Below are positions 53,101-60,055 of a stretch of DNA of 64,000 bases, piece by piece. The notes below the pieces were generated by a model. It was not told the origin of the DNA, did no database searches, and was given only the letters and a program-made list of their open reading frames with translations. The stretch's first letter is position 1; each line of letters opens with the position of its first letter. The DNA is from Candidula unifasciata (taxonomy: Eukaryota; Mollusca; Gastropoda; Stylommatophora; Geomitridae), in NCBI GenBank assembly GCA_905116865.2, contig CAJHNH020008565.1:798501-862500 (forward strand), read 5' to 3'. The position numbers and the translations under genes are program-made.

Positions 53101-56100
53101 CTGGAGAGATGAATGAGAGAAAACCCGGGCAAGAGATGACAGCACGGTAAACCAGGGGCTGGAGAGATGAATGAGAGAAGACCCGGGCAAGAGATGACAG
53201 CACGGTAAACCAGGGGCTGGAGAGATCAATGAGAGAAGACCCGGGCAAGAGATGACAGCACGGTAAACCAGGGGCTGGAGAGATCAATGAGAGAAGACCC
53301 GGGCAAGAGATGACAGCACGGTAAACCAGGGGCTGGAGAGATCAATGAGAGAAGACCCGGGCAAGAGATGACAGCACGGTAAACCAGGGGCTGGAGAGAT
53401 CAATGAGAGAAGACCCGGGGTTGGTTCTTGGTCAGTTGTGTACCAGAGGTTGAAGAAGACAGTTGTAAAGTAGTCAGTGTGGTTTAATTGAAGTGTACTA
53501 AACATTGTGTAAATGATTAAAGGATTATTGTGAAAGTGAGAAGCGATGGCTGCGATAGAAGAAACACTGATTGAATAGAGTGTAAGAATCGGGATGAATA
53601 AACTGGTAGAATTCACATCGGAACTTGAGCGCCGTTCTGCATTGTTAATTGCAGACAGTTGTTTTTCTTCCTAAGTTAGTAGCTGTCCATGTGTACAATA
53701 AGGTCTCATGAAGCCATGATTCTAGCTAGAATGTGGAACCCTAGACTGGAAGCCAGGATTGATTCTAGGAATATTGAAAGCAGCCAGCATTATTACAGTG
53801 CATCATAAGTTATTCTAACTGGTCACTGTGTTGTAAAGATGACAAAAACTTGCAAAGTTCACACTAACATTTCTATTTAGCATGTAAACAGAATTTGAGT
53901 CTTATTTTTACATACCCTGGTACAAAATTTCACTTAAAAACTTGTAAAAGTGTGTGACCGGATAACTGTGCTTTACTTTTTTTTTTTTCAGTGTAGTTTT
54001 AAAACCAAGATACAAATTTTCATTTCAATGTTATTTCAATATTAATATATATCAGCAAAAGTTGGAGAACCCCGAAAAACACGGAACAAAAGTTGAATGC
54101 ATTAAAAAACACAAATGCCTAAGGAATGGAATGAATTCAAGAAAGATGAAGAAATATGATCAATATTTGGACAATCGCTGGTGTCAACAATTTTAAGAGA
54201 ACTAGATGGCTCTATATTGGGCACATCCTGAGGAGAAACCAACAGAGAATCTCCAGACACTTAAATGTGGGGAATGAGGAGGCAGGTATATCCAAAGGAA
54301 ACTGTAAGGTGGATGTGGATACAAGAGAGGTTGAATGATTGGAGCTGAACTGGATTCCATCCAAGATGGTGAAACCATTGCACAGGATAGAATGGAATGA
54401 TTTGATTTGATTTGATTTGATTCAAGAACCGACATCACAGCACTCGGGGCATTCCCATAAGCGCTCCGTCCCAATCTTCAGCAGCCAGCGAAGAGTTCCG
54501 ATACTAATGGTGCCAGTAGCTTTCTGATTAAACGTCCGTCTTGCCTTTCCTCTGAGCCTTGAGCTTCTGCCAGAATTTCTCGTCAACCCCAACTGCATCA
54601 TTCTCACCAGACTGTGGTGATCCATCTGCTCCTCCGCATTGTACACGCTCTCCCACAAGGCACTAACCACGTCTGCCCTATCATGTAGCAGTATTCCACC
54701 AAGTTGTGCAGAGCCAGCCAGTCTGTCCGCCTGTTCATTTCCCAACACACCGGCGTCACCCTGTGAAAAAATCCAGACAATACTCCTCACTCGTGTCCTC
54801 CACAGCGAAGCACGCCACTCTGCACGAAGCATACCTGTTCTGATCTTCCTCAGCATGCTTTCTGAATCAGTTACAATTACAATGTGTGTGTGTGTGTGAT
54901 AGAATGGAATGGAAGAATAGACTCTGAGCCCTATGTGATACACAGTGGCACACAAGGATGAGGATGATGTGTGTTACCATTGACTAAATTAAGATCTTTT
55001 TATTTTATGTGTGTGCAGTAAAGTACTGAATGTGGTACTTTCAGGCCACTGGCACCTAATAATATAGACTGCCTCCTGGGTAATCAGTTGTCTTCCTGGG
55101 ATAATTTCTTTCAAAACATTGTTATTTCTCATTATCAGCCTATGATGTTCTTATCATTTGTCTATAAAACCATTTTCATTAAGAACACATACAAAAAATA
55201 CAGGAACAAATTAGACCAAAAAATAAACATATGAAAGTATAATCAATAGAAACCAGAAACATTCTAGAAAAGTTTAAACCTAAATTTGCAAAACTATCTA
55301 CAATAAATAAAAATATGGAAACATAATTTTGTGAACATCATGTGCAAAAGCTAAATCAGAATGTGTTATGACAGTGCAAAGAATTGTTGAAAAACAAAAA
55401 CAGAATATTTTAAACAGCGTTTTGTCATGACACAGACAGGTGTCAGTTCAAGAAAGTTGAGGTGAGTTGATTCAAGAACCGACATCACAGCACTCAGGGC
55501 ATTCCCATAAGCACTCCATCCCCATCTTCAGCAGAATGTGAAGAGTCCCGATACCAATGGTGCCAGTAGCATTCTGATTAAACGCCCATCTTGCCTTTTT
55601 TCTGAACCTTGAGCATCTGCCAGAACCTCTCGTCACTCCCCCTGCATAAATTTCACCAGACTGTGGTGATCCATCTGCTTCTCCGAACTGTACACGCTCT
55701 CCCACAAGGCACTAACTGTGTATGCCTTATTATGCATCAGTATTCCACCGAAGTTGTGTAGAGCCAGCCAGTCTGTCTGCCTGTTCATTTCCCAACACAC
55801 TGGCGCTTCCCAGTAAAAAAAATCCAGACAATACTCCTCACCGGTGTCCTCCGCAGCGAAGCATGTCACTCTGCACAAAGCATATCTGTTCTGATCTTCC
55901 TCAGCATGCTTTCTGAATCAGTTACAATCACGATGTGTGTGTGTCATGTTCTCCAACCAGCGGAAAGCTGCAGTGACCGCCTCCACCTCCATTCTTAAGC
56001 TGGATGTTGTGGTATCATATGCTAGGCTCTTCTGCACCAAATGTTGACTAATAACTTTTGCTAAGAAACCCCAAGCACTTCTTTTGCCTCTTGACACTGA

Positions 56101-57248
56101 ACCGTCTGTGTAAATAATCAAATCCTCTGAGCGGGCATTATTTTGAATTAACTGCTGAATTTCCACCTCCGTGGCACCTGCTAGCCAGTCTCTGCATTTC
56201 TGGCTCAGTGTGATTATGACCCTAAATAAGTCTGACTGTTCAGGTGGCACTTTGACCCACTCCTCTCCTCGCCTAATGTTCTCAAGGATGCAAACCTGTC
56301 TGATTGTATCCTGCCTGAGCCATCCATGACTTCCCTCTCACCAGCCTCTGACCCTTAACTGCGCCAAGAGCTTCGTGCAAAGGGTGGTCTGTGTCTGCAG
56401 CTACCTTGAGATATGACTTCACCTGCAGCACCTTGTGCCTACCTGCAACAGTCGTCAAACCAAGGATGTATCGCATATATGCCACTGGGAGTCTCTGGTG
56501 CAACTAAGAATGACCCACATAGCTGTGTTCTGTTCTAGTTTGTCCATCTGACTCTTTGAGACGGTAAGCAATCCCAGGCCACTGACAGGATCAGTCAGGT
56601 GCTGATATAGTGTGAAAAGCATTCTCTGCTCTATGTCAATTGCAGCCATTGTCTTAAGTGCACTAAGTCCTTTTTGGCATCTTGTCACAACACTCTCTAC
56701 ATGGTCTTTAAATGACAGGCTCCTGTCAAATGTAATTCCCAGATACTTCAGTTTGCTCTCTCAGTTGATGTTTCTACCATCTATCGTGAGACTTGGGACA
56801 TTAGCTCTAACAATCTTGTTGTCCAGAGACCACAAAACAGACACCTTTTCCGGATGGACGACAGCCCTCATTTCTGTACACCACTCAGTCACTTTGTCTA
56901 CTGTCACTTGTAGCTCCCGGGCTGTTTGCTCCCTCTCTTCACCCTGCCTATATGCAAGTATGTTATCCGAAAAAGCCCTGTTCAACCGTTAGGCCATATT
57001 TATAGCCCGGCTATATTCAGGGTCCCCGGCAGAAGCCATGGTGGAGCTTCGAATAACAAAAAATTGCATCCCACATGGGGACATCTTTAGCTTGGTATCT
57101 ATCCTGTTAGGTTAGATTACAAAGTGATTACACTGATTAAGGCAGAGACATTCTGAACATAAATGAAGCATACTGAACTTAAAGAATCATTTATGAAATT
57201 TTGAAGTAGAGATTTACAAATATACAGAAAGACATGTACATTTCTAAT

Positions 57249-57279
<31 letters not shown>

Positions 57280-58564
57280 GGGGTCCATTCAATATGGCAT
57301 TGTTAGTCATGTCTGAAAAGTTTACAGATCTAACAGTTAGTTAAAGGACACAGCAGAACCAACCTAAGCATCTTTTGGCTGTTTGTGATTTCACTAGACA
57401 ATTTTTACATTCAGTAATTTGCCATTGCTTCTTGAATGGTCGACTTAATACCACTGCTAAAAGTGACGCAAGGCTGCTTGCTGCCAAATCACTCACAGCT
57501 GGGATCGAACCCAGCACCATGAAATTATGAAGCACATTTACAAGGTCTAAGCCACAGACACTGATATCCTTGCAGAACTAGCCAATACAATAACTGTGCT
57601 AGGCAGAAAATACCTCTATAAGCGCATTGGCTAGAACAATCCTCCTAGTATCAGCACTACTTTCATAGAAAGAAATTGCAAACTATTGTTAGTTTTAATG
57701 CACAGAATTTTTATGTCTGTCTGTAAATCAATATTTAAATTACTTAACTGTTCACTAAAATATAAGCTTTATTTGTGTAAACTGTCAAAAAGGAGACTTT
57801 TTAAACATTGATACTATCTTAATTAAATAATATAACAAACTCTCAAACTATTTATGTATGCCTGCTGGCTGAGGGTCTTGAATTCAATCACACCAAGGTG
57901 AGTTTTTGTAATTTAACTAGAGCTGCTTGACTGACCCAGTCTAAATGGGTACAGGAAATCTCCCGGGGAAAAAGTTGGCCATTGTGATGGTGATCACATC
58001 ACCTCTGCAGTTCAACTGTTCTATACCAATATGGGACTGGTATCATATGCTTGTTGGAGTACATCTGCCTGAGTGGCAAAGAAAAACCAACTGCACACAA
58101 ATATGTCAGTAAAGTGGATGTACACGCAAAACTCAGGCCCTGGTTTAAAGGCAAAGTCCAAATGGACGAACAACCAGGACTTTCCACCTGAACTTTCAGC
58201 CGGTAAACAAAGGAGGAGGAGGAGATCAGTGAGATACCATTTGTAAATTAATCTAACCAGGTTAAACTAATGCCAGTTATCTGTTTTCCATTGACTACTG
58301 CAGGAAGGTAAACACTACTTAGACCAAGTTTGGCTGTGCTATGACAAGACATTAAGTCTACAAGACTGTCCGAAACCCAGCCATTCCACCTACAGACATC
58401 TCAGAAGCCAGGATAATTATGTCCAGAAGACAGAGTTAAATATCTATTTTGAAAGCGAGAAGCCTTCACAAGAAGGTACTGTCCAGGTCAGCAAATCACA
58501 CAGCTATTTCGTGGACTGTCCTAAGAATGAAATGGTCTATTACATTCCTGTACCCCAGAATTAG
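31364..58564 (+). CDS. RNASET2: Ribonuclease T2 (secreted or lysosomal), nine exons, complete
   Basis: Nine exons join in frame to 278 residues: 31364-31410, 34958-35063, 38192-38241, 40891-40963, 44061-44128, 45496-45609, 48177-48225, 49766-49834 and 58304-58564. All have AG acceptors and GT donors and every phase matches. Residues 1 to about 19 form a signal peptide (MKTIAFLCLSSCIALIVQA). The CAS I box WTIHGLW is at 62-68 with catalytic His65. The CAS II box HEWNKHGTC is at 117-125 with Glu118 and His122. FWP at 39-41, EFCN at 78-81 and YGTIPQIEC at 181-189 are further family hallmarks. Sequons NKS (81), NYT (87) and NKS (106) suggest N-glycosylation. T2 enzymes cut single-stranded RNA through a 2',3'-cyclic intermediate in acidic compartments or outside the cell. 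The C-terminal part (about residues 215-278) is hard to align with vertebrate forms. No breaks are seen. Intron 8 carries a 58-bp satellite. Confidence 0.95.
31660..31887 (+). mobile_element. SINE (family S4)
   Basis: TTCGATCCCAGCTGTGGC near the left end resembles a tRNA B-box. The body (AGAAATGGCAAACTACTGGA) and tail (GGTTGGTTCTGCAAC...GTAAAGGATACGCAACTAAC) recur at 57340-57565 and 38280-38330, and the tail near 2220. Lies in RNASET2 intron 1. Confidence 0.65.
32736..33120. repeat. Repeat family G fragment followed by family H copy 2
   Basis: Family G (reverse) covers about 32740-32860. Family H covers 32870-33120: GGGTGCAATTTTTCGTT, TGATCCTCATCCGTGTGGTG, GTGTTTATTGCTTGTGTGATG. A short extra direct repeat (CATAGATATGGCCTAG) lies within. 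Confidence 0.65.
33490..34010 (+). mobile_element. LINE family D copy interrupted by a SINE
   Basis: Left part (33490-33575) and right part (33805-34010) both match the family D frame (VRKRVLK and KQIRKNLEAT..WFLRRML). The piece between them is a reversed tRNA-SINE. Confidence 0.6.
33576..33804 (-). mobile_element. tRNA-derived SINE (family S1)
   Basis: The reverse complement begins with a tRNA-like CTGGTGATTAGGCTGTTTGC and ends ATGGGACAAAACCCAGTCCA AGGAAGTCG. It matches 59200-59410 (same orientation) and 59800-60055 (opposite orientation). Confidence 0.7.
34085..34300 (+). mobile_element. tRNA-derived SINE (family S3)
   Basis: GGCTGAGTGATCTCGAAGCA to GGAGGTCCCGGGTTCAGGCC has the spacing of a tRNA A-box and B-box (GGGTTCAGGCC). 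A tRNA-unrelated body with an A-run follows. Confidence 0.6.
34365..34490. repeat. Dispersed repeat family K (reverse copy)
   Basis: Reverse complement of 17730-17860: GCCGGTGCTACGGAGTTCGT ... TTATGGGTTACTACCCTTGT. Confidence 0.7.
34700..34890 (+). mobile_element. LINE family D C-terminal fragment
   Basis: It encodes KQTLENIITTEKFRDRRGRG and RLVKILLDLKKNHGLKK, the RT tail seen as LENIVKKGLEADQE at 38850. It lies just before RNASET2 exon 2. Confidence 0.7.
34958..35063 (+). CDS. RNASET2: RNASET2 exon 2
   Basis: The acceptor is TTTGCAG and the donor GTCAGT. The exon encodes VQAKITGELARDDNWEFLLL then AQFWPGSSCVYFRDQ, the N-terminal T2 segment that contains the conserved WP. Confidence 0.92.
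35270..35800 (-). mobile_element. LINE fragment (family E)
   Basis: It parallels the copy at 48490-49095: GCATAGGCCCTCAACCAACTCACACC, CTCTCCCAAAGCTCTACATTA, and the YGAET-coding block in reverse. Decayed. Confidence 0.65.
35840..36080. repeat. Dispersed repeat family G, copy 3 (reverse)
   Basis: Reverse complement order of 30790-31075, from GGGCCCTTTGTAGGG through GTTGTAAGAGTCAACTAACTG to ATTTGCCTGAGAGACAAGGA and a GAATGCGAAGAAGAAT end. Confidence 0.65.
36226..36400 (-). mobile_element. SINE fragment (family S2)
   Basis: CAGGCGTATTGGGCATATAGG and TATAGATCAATCAGCACTTG match the body of the SINE at 62240-62487. The tRNA head is missing. Confidence 0.55.
37103..37334. repeat. 84-bp minisatellite, 2.8 copies
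   Basis: Units start at 37103, 37187 and 37271 (CATCCTCGGTTAACCCTCAG...CACCACAACAGCAACCATCC). The length is divisible by three and both strands are open, but no gene is implied. Confidence 0.9.
37560..38080. repeat. Dispersed repeat family F, with family G at its right
   Basis: 37560-37800 (GGCTGCTCCCCGCTGACTTC, AGGTTAAGCAGGCATGTGCAG, GGAATGCCCATGATCTGCCCC) is matched in reverse by 40190-40430. 37905-38080 is a family G copy (AAGTCGGAGTACAGCTGCCC). Confidence 0.6.
38192..38241 (+). CDS. RNASET2: RNASET2 exon 3 (CAS I)
   Basis: The acceptor is TTTCCAG and the donor GTAAGT. It encodes GCAISPDVKGWTIHGL and the first two bases of Trp, including the first catalytic histidine. Confidence 0.97.
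38370..39030 (+). mobile_element. LINE family D, best preserved copy
   Basis: Translation with two or three breaks gives VISKKKITTCCDILIEGKRL, KYL, MVLKCYIEPVLLYGSESWNV, LQATEMWFLRRMLRISWTTR and RRDTLENIV, then TRDLDLWRCMSA near the end. These are the thumb and C-terminal part of an RTE/Jockey-like 'endonuclease-reverse transcriptase'. The catalytic palm is absent. Confidence 0.8.
39005..39170 (-). mobile_element. SINE (family S4) fragment
   Basis: TTTGCCATTGCTTTCTGGAC, GCCAAATTACTTGCAGCTGA and GATTGAACCTGGC (reversed B-box region) match 57420-57520. Confidence 0.65.
39550..39785 (+). mobile_element. LINE family A, internally deleted RNase H fragment
   Basis: It encodes LIQDNARSEDLIIYTDGSVS and RGKRIAWGFLATVNGR up to YDITT. 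It then jumps straight to TISIGTLCWLLKMGTERLWG, the family A C-terminus, so the middle of the RNase H domain is deleted. Confidence 0.8.
40150..40450. repeat. Dispersed repeat family F (reverse copy)
   Basis: Reverse complement of 37560-37800, with blocks GGCATTCCTTGCTATCCAAG and CAGCAAGTCTGGGACTTCGA. Confidence 0.65.
40670..40790 (+). mobile_element. LINE family B 3' end
   Basis: GATTCCATTGATGATGTTGAAACAATTTCACAGGATAAAACAGAAT and GTGACATATCATC recur near 6070 and 54350. It lies about 100 bp before RNASET2 exon 4. Confidence 0.6.
40891..40963 (+). CDS. RNASET2: RNASET2 exon 4
   Basis: The acceptor is TTTTTTTCAG. It encodes the rest of Trp68, then PSREGSQQPEFCNKSMPFNY and TEIE, with two N-glycosylation sequons. 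The donor is GTAATT. Confidence 0.93.
41350..41570 (-). mobile_element. LINE family A 3' end
   Basis: GACATCACAGCACTCAGGGC, CTTCAGCAGCCAGCG, TCTTGCCTTTCCTCTGAGTG match 54430-54560. Confidence 0.75.
41830..42330 (-). mobile_element. LINE family B fragment
   Basis: The reverse complement begins at the family B coding tail (RDEQRITRQALKWEIKD-like reading through the 41990-42050 region) and ends at the GTGACATATTACCACAGG-type terminus. Many stops. Confidence 0.55.
42416..42770 (+). mobile_element. LINE family A 3' end with ~67-bp tandem amplification
   Basis: Units starting near 42416, 42482, 42549 and 42618 carry ACTGAACACTCAGAGGAAAG and GATTGGTGCAGTGAC. The last runs into the normal family A end (CTTGCTGCTGAAAGTGGGGA). 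The amplified unit comes from the element's own coding end. Confidence 0.75.
42771..44060. other. RNASET2 intron 4 sequence, mostly unassigned
   Basis: A repeat-like segment near 43120-43360 (a reversed tRNA-like TTTCAC...GGGAATCAAACC) is probably a SINE remnant. 43830-43900 resembles the reverse of the family A CTG..TTGTCCG..CATGCATT block. No exon was found between exons 4 and 5. Confidence 0.45.
44061..44128 (+). CDS. RNASET2: RNASET2 exon 5
   Basis: The acceptor is TTCTGTAG and the donor GTGAGA. It encodes VLQEQLDSYWPYYNKSGART and EL, a segment leading into the CAS II box, with an NKS sequon. Confidence 0.93.
44280..44445 (+). mobile_element. LINE family A 3' end
   Basis: GAGGAGCTCTTTATTGGCTACTGAGG...GGGAATGTTCAGAGTGCAGT corresponds to the coding end WECPECCDV of family A. 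Confidence 0.6.
45496..45609 (+). CDS. RNASET2: RNASET2 exon 6 (CAS II)
   Basis: The acceptor is TTTGCTAG and the donor GTAAGT. It encodes EHEWNKHGTCAYVLPAISGE and then LKYFSTTLKLYHTLNIY, containing the Glu and His of the second catalytic box. Confidence 0.97.
46200..48000 (-). mobile_element. Cluster of decayed LINE fragments (families C/E-like)
   Basis: 46210-47180 and 47500-48000 read in reverse as RT C-terminal and thumb remnants. Landmarks are AGATTTCCAGACCACTTCAT, CAGGTATCTCATCTCACAAG and CATGTTTAGCACTGGTA, in the same order as 13905-14320. Heavily mutated; separate insertions cannot be delimited. Confidence 0.5.
48177..48225 (+). CDS. RNASET2: RNASET2 exon 7
   Basis: The 49-bp exon between ATTCACAG and GTGAG encodes the last base of Asp153 and TLSGAGIVPTGDKLYH, matching the GI.PS region of T2 enzymes. 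Confidence 0.88.
48490..49095 (-). mobile_element. LINE family E, RT C-terminal fragment
   Basis: 49088-48846 encodes QSYTCLGSNVDKDGGTDRDI, QIRIQKARGAIIALANLWRS and FYGAETWRTTKAITNK, the RT thumb region. The decayed C-terminus follows and ends in a GAAGAAGAAAAAGAAGAT tail at 48490. RTE/CR1-like origin inferred. Confidence 0.8.
49766..49834 (+). CDS. RNASET2: RNASET2 exon 8
   Basis: The 69-bp exon between CTAAAAG and GTGAGT encodes LSDVFTAVKGAYGTIPQIEC and YYA. The YG.IP.I.C block is characteristic of RNASET2. Confidence 0.92.
50065..50113. repeat. Poly(A) tract
   Basis: A13-CC-A33 or so, directly before a reverse-matching SINE body. It may be the A-tail of an unidentified insertion. Confidence 0.7.
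50140..50395 (+). mobile_element. tRNA-derived SINE (family S1), degraded head
   Basis: TTTAATGGCTGCATCATTCGGTT, TGTTCTGTAGAGAGAGATCAA and AACGCGGTGCAATGAAGTTGATCCTCTCGACTT match 59860-60050. Confidence 0.8.
50853..53420. repeat. 58-bp satellite array, about 44 copies
   Basis: The unit begins GACCCGGGCAAGAGATGACA and continues GCACGGTAAACCAGGGGCTG and GAGAGATCAATGAGAGAA. Copies differ mostly at a few sites (A/C before AGGGG, C/G in GATSAATG, a rare AGAGAG insertion). The minus strand has no stop in any frame of the consensus unit, giving apparent frames up to 214 codons (MISPAPGLPCCHLLPGSSLI...), an artefact of the repeat. It lies in RNASET2 intron 8. Confidence 0.97.
54060..54385 (+). mobile_element. 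LINE family B, left part of an interrupted copy
   Basis: Frames encode FKRTRWLYIGHILRRNQQRI and the C-terminal RT tail, then the 3' end CTGGATTCCATCCAAGATGG. It continues at 54912-54965 (GAAGAATAGACTCTGAGCCC) after the inserted family A copy. Confidence 0.75.
54400..54897 (-). mobile_element. LINE family A insertion with 14-bp target-site duplication
   Basis: It encodes VTDSESMLRKIRTGMLRAEW, GNEQADRLAGSAQLGG and TISIGTLRWLLKIGTERLWE, the RNase H C-terminal half, and has a (TCAAA)n-like tail at 54400-54421. The 5' end is truncated in the (CA)n that codes THTH. GATAGAATGGAATG flanks it at 54386-54399 and 54898-54911. Confidence 0.92.
55460..56990 (-). mobile_element. LINE family A, longest copy (RT C-terminus plus RNase H)
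   Basis: Minus-strand frames in order: NILAYRQGEEREQTARELQV...AVVHPEKVSVLW (RT end); VTRCQKGLSALKTMAAIDIE; ICDTSLV; GQRLVRGKSWMAQAG; then the RNase H domain IIYTDGSVSRGKRSAWGFLA, SLRMEVEAVTAAFRWLE, SDSESMLRKIRTDMLC and a decayed EMNRQTDWLA. It ends WECPECCDVGS. A C-terminal RNase H after RT suggests the I/Jockey side of non-LTR elements. Several frameshifts make it dead; the 5' half is missing. Confidence 0.88.
56991..57080 (-). repeat. Dispersed repeat family H fragment (reverse)
   Basis: The reverse complement reads GGGATGCAATTTTTTGTTAT ... CCATGGCTTCTGCCGGGGAC ... AAATATGGCCTAACGG, matching 32900-33010. It abuts the family A copy. Confidence 0.65.
57259..57283. repeat. Poly(G) run of 25
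   Basis: T10-G25 homopolymer junction; length may be unreliable in sequencing. Confidence 0.9.
57330..57570 (-). mobile_element. tRNA-derived SINE (family S4)
   Basis: The reverse complement starts GGCTTAGACCTTGTAAATGT and has the B-box-like GGGTTCGATCCCAGCTGTGA. The body is AAGCAATGGCAAATTACTGA and the tail GGTTGGTTCTGCTGTGTCCT. Confidence 0.75.
58040..58225. repeat. Dispersed repeat family G (reverse copy)
   Basis: AGTACATCTGCCTGAGTGGC, GGATGTACACGCAAAACTCA and GGACGAACAACCAGGACTTT match 35950-36060 and 37960-38060. It ends about 80 bp before RNASET2 exon 9. Confidence 0.65.
58304..58564 (+). CDS. RNASET2: RNASET2 exon 9 (terminal, with stop)
   Basis: The acceptor is CTACTGCAG. The exon is open for 86 codons from EGKHYLDQVWLCYDKTLSLQ to the end YYIPVPQN and a TAG stop at 58562-58564. 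No clear poly(A) signal was identified close by. Confidence 0.9.
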   Translation, partial: EGKHYLDQVWLCYDKTLSLQDCPKPSHSTYRHLRSQDNYVQKTELNIYFESEKPSQEGTVQVSKSHSYFVDCPKNEMVYYIPVPQN

Positions 58565-58744
58565 ACTCTGGAAGAGGTCAGATGCCTGTATACATGTAGT
58601 GGAAGCTTATATGCTTATATATTTGTTTTATTATTTTGTGGAGTGGTAACAGTTGTATGTTACAGTAAATGTGGAAGATTGTTGCAGCACAAGAAATAGG
58701 CAGTATTGAATGTAACAAACAGGATACACTGATGTCCTTTAGAG

Positions 58745-58850
58745 CTGAGTCGTAACAACTGACATCACAGCACTCGGGGCATTCCCTTAAACTCTACATC
58801 TTCAGCAGACAGCACAGAGTTGTAGAACTAATAGTGCCAATTATAGTCTG
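58745..58850 (-). mobile_element. LINE family A 3' end
   Basis: ACTGACATCACAGCACTCGG GGCATTCCC...CATCTTCAGCAGACAGC matches 54428-54490. Confidence 0.7.
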
Positions 58851-58904
58851 ATGTGGTACTGCAGAAAGACATTAAAAATTATACATATTACAGGTATCTT
58901 AAAG

Positions 58905-59170
58905 ATAATATATATATATATATATATGTTTTCTTGTTGTTTGCTAATCTGATGTATATTTCCTATTTGCCACGGTAAATATTATTTTTGCCTGGTTATC
59001 CTGTCTATGATGTGGTTAATTTGTACTCATATGATCTGGAATTAAAGACAGTGTTTTGTGTATTACTGTTTGGTTTTGTCTTTGTGCCTCTGTGGGTGAT
59101 CAGTTCAATTGCACACAGATATGTCTGTAAATAAGACATATATATATGTATGTATGTGTACAGACACACA
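58905..59170. repeat. Repeat shared with 60640-60850
   Basis: TGTTTGCTAATCTGATGTATATTTCC through GTGGGTGATCAGTT..AATTGCACACAGATATGTCT is nearly identical at 60656-60850, a recent dispersed or local duplication of about 200 bp. (TA)n precedes it. Confidence 0.85.
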
Positions 59171-59199
59171 CACACCCATATACACAGGTTAAAGTCAAG

Positions 59200-59410
59200 A
59201 GAATAAACTTCATTGCACTGGGTTTTATTCCATATGGCTTGGTCTCTCTCCACAGAACAGCTAGTGGCCTGCTTAAAGCACCACACAGAGCACGAACTAC
59301 CTAGCTTTGGCGATGATCCCCAGGGATCTCTGTAAAAGTTGCGCTCGTGAACTGAAAGGTGCAGCCGTGAAACAAACCTATGACCTTCAGGATAAAGACG
59401 GCAAACTGTT
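59200..59410 (-). mobile_element. tRNA-derived SINE (family S1)
   Basis: Reverse complement of the 59800-60055 body: AACTTCATTGCACTGGGTTTTATTCC and TCTCTCCACAGAACAGC. The head lies near 59380-59410. Confidence 0.8.
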
Positions 59411-59799
59411 TGACCATTTTCTCACAGAGTTTCTAACATATTCAGTCACAAGGAAGTGGATTTTAATGCCTTATAAGTGTTTATCAGCTACATTGGGCTC
59501 TCTCTCTCTCTCCCTGTCATACACAGAGATAAAAAAAAAAAAAAAAATGCAGCCAAATTTTTCAGTTTGCAGTAAAACAGCCGAAGACATGCCATCTGTG
59601 ATCTATTGTAAACATTCACTGTATTGACTACATCTCTTGTCTATCAAGCATATATTGAGCACTCATCTCTGAAGTGGTCAAACTTGTAAAACTTACTTGT
59701 ATCAGGGAAAACGGCTAAGTAGTTTTCACATGTGATACCTGTGAAGATTACTCTGCATTAGGTGGCAAGACAAGATCACACACACTGAGGTGTGGCAAA

Positions 59800-60055
59800 G
59801 CTACGTGGCCAAGTGGTCGAGCCTTTTGTCTCACGCTCTGAAGGTTGTGGGTTCATTTCATGGCTGCACCATTCAGTTCACACACTTTTTACAGAGTTCA
59901 CTGGGGATAGTCGCTTGAGCACCAGAGTTTGTGCTCTGTGCGGCACTCTCAGCAGGTGGCTGGTTGTTCTGCAGAGAGAGATTGAGCCGCATGGGATAAA
60001 ATCCAGTGCAATGGAGTCGATCCTCTCGACTTTAACCTTTAAAGAGCAGGGGATG
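59800..60055 (+). mobile_element. tRNA-derived SINE (family S1), best copy
   Basis: The head CTACGTGGCCAAGTGGTCGA GCCTTTTGTCTC...GGTTGTGGGTTCATTTC has an A-box (TGGCCAAGTGG) and B-box-like (GGGTTCATTTC) at tRNA spacing. The body contains TGTTCTGCAGAGAGAGATTG and ends TCGATCCTCTCGACTTTAAC. Confidence 0.85.

Noticed and set aside
52643..53287. 214-codon minus-strand frame with MISPAPGLPCC repeats
   Set aside because: It comes from the 58-bp satellite, whose consensus has no stops in any minus-strand frame.
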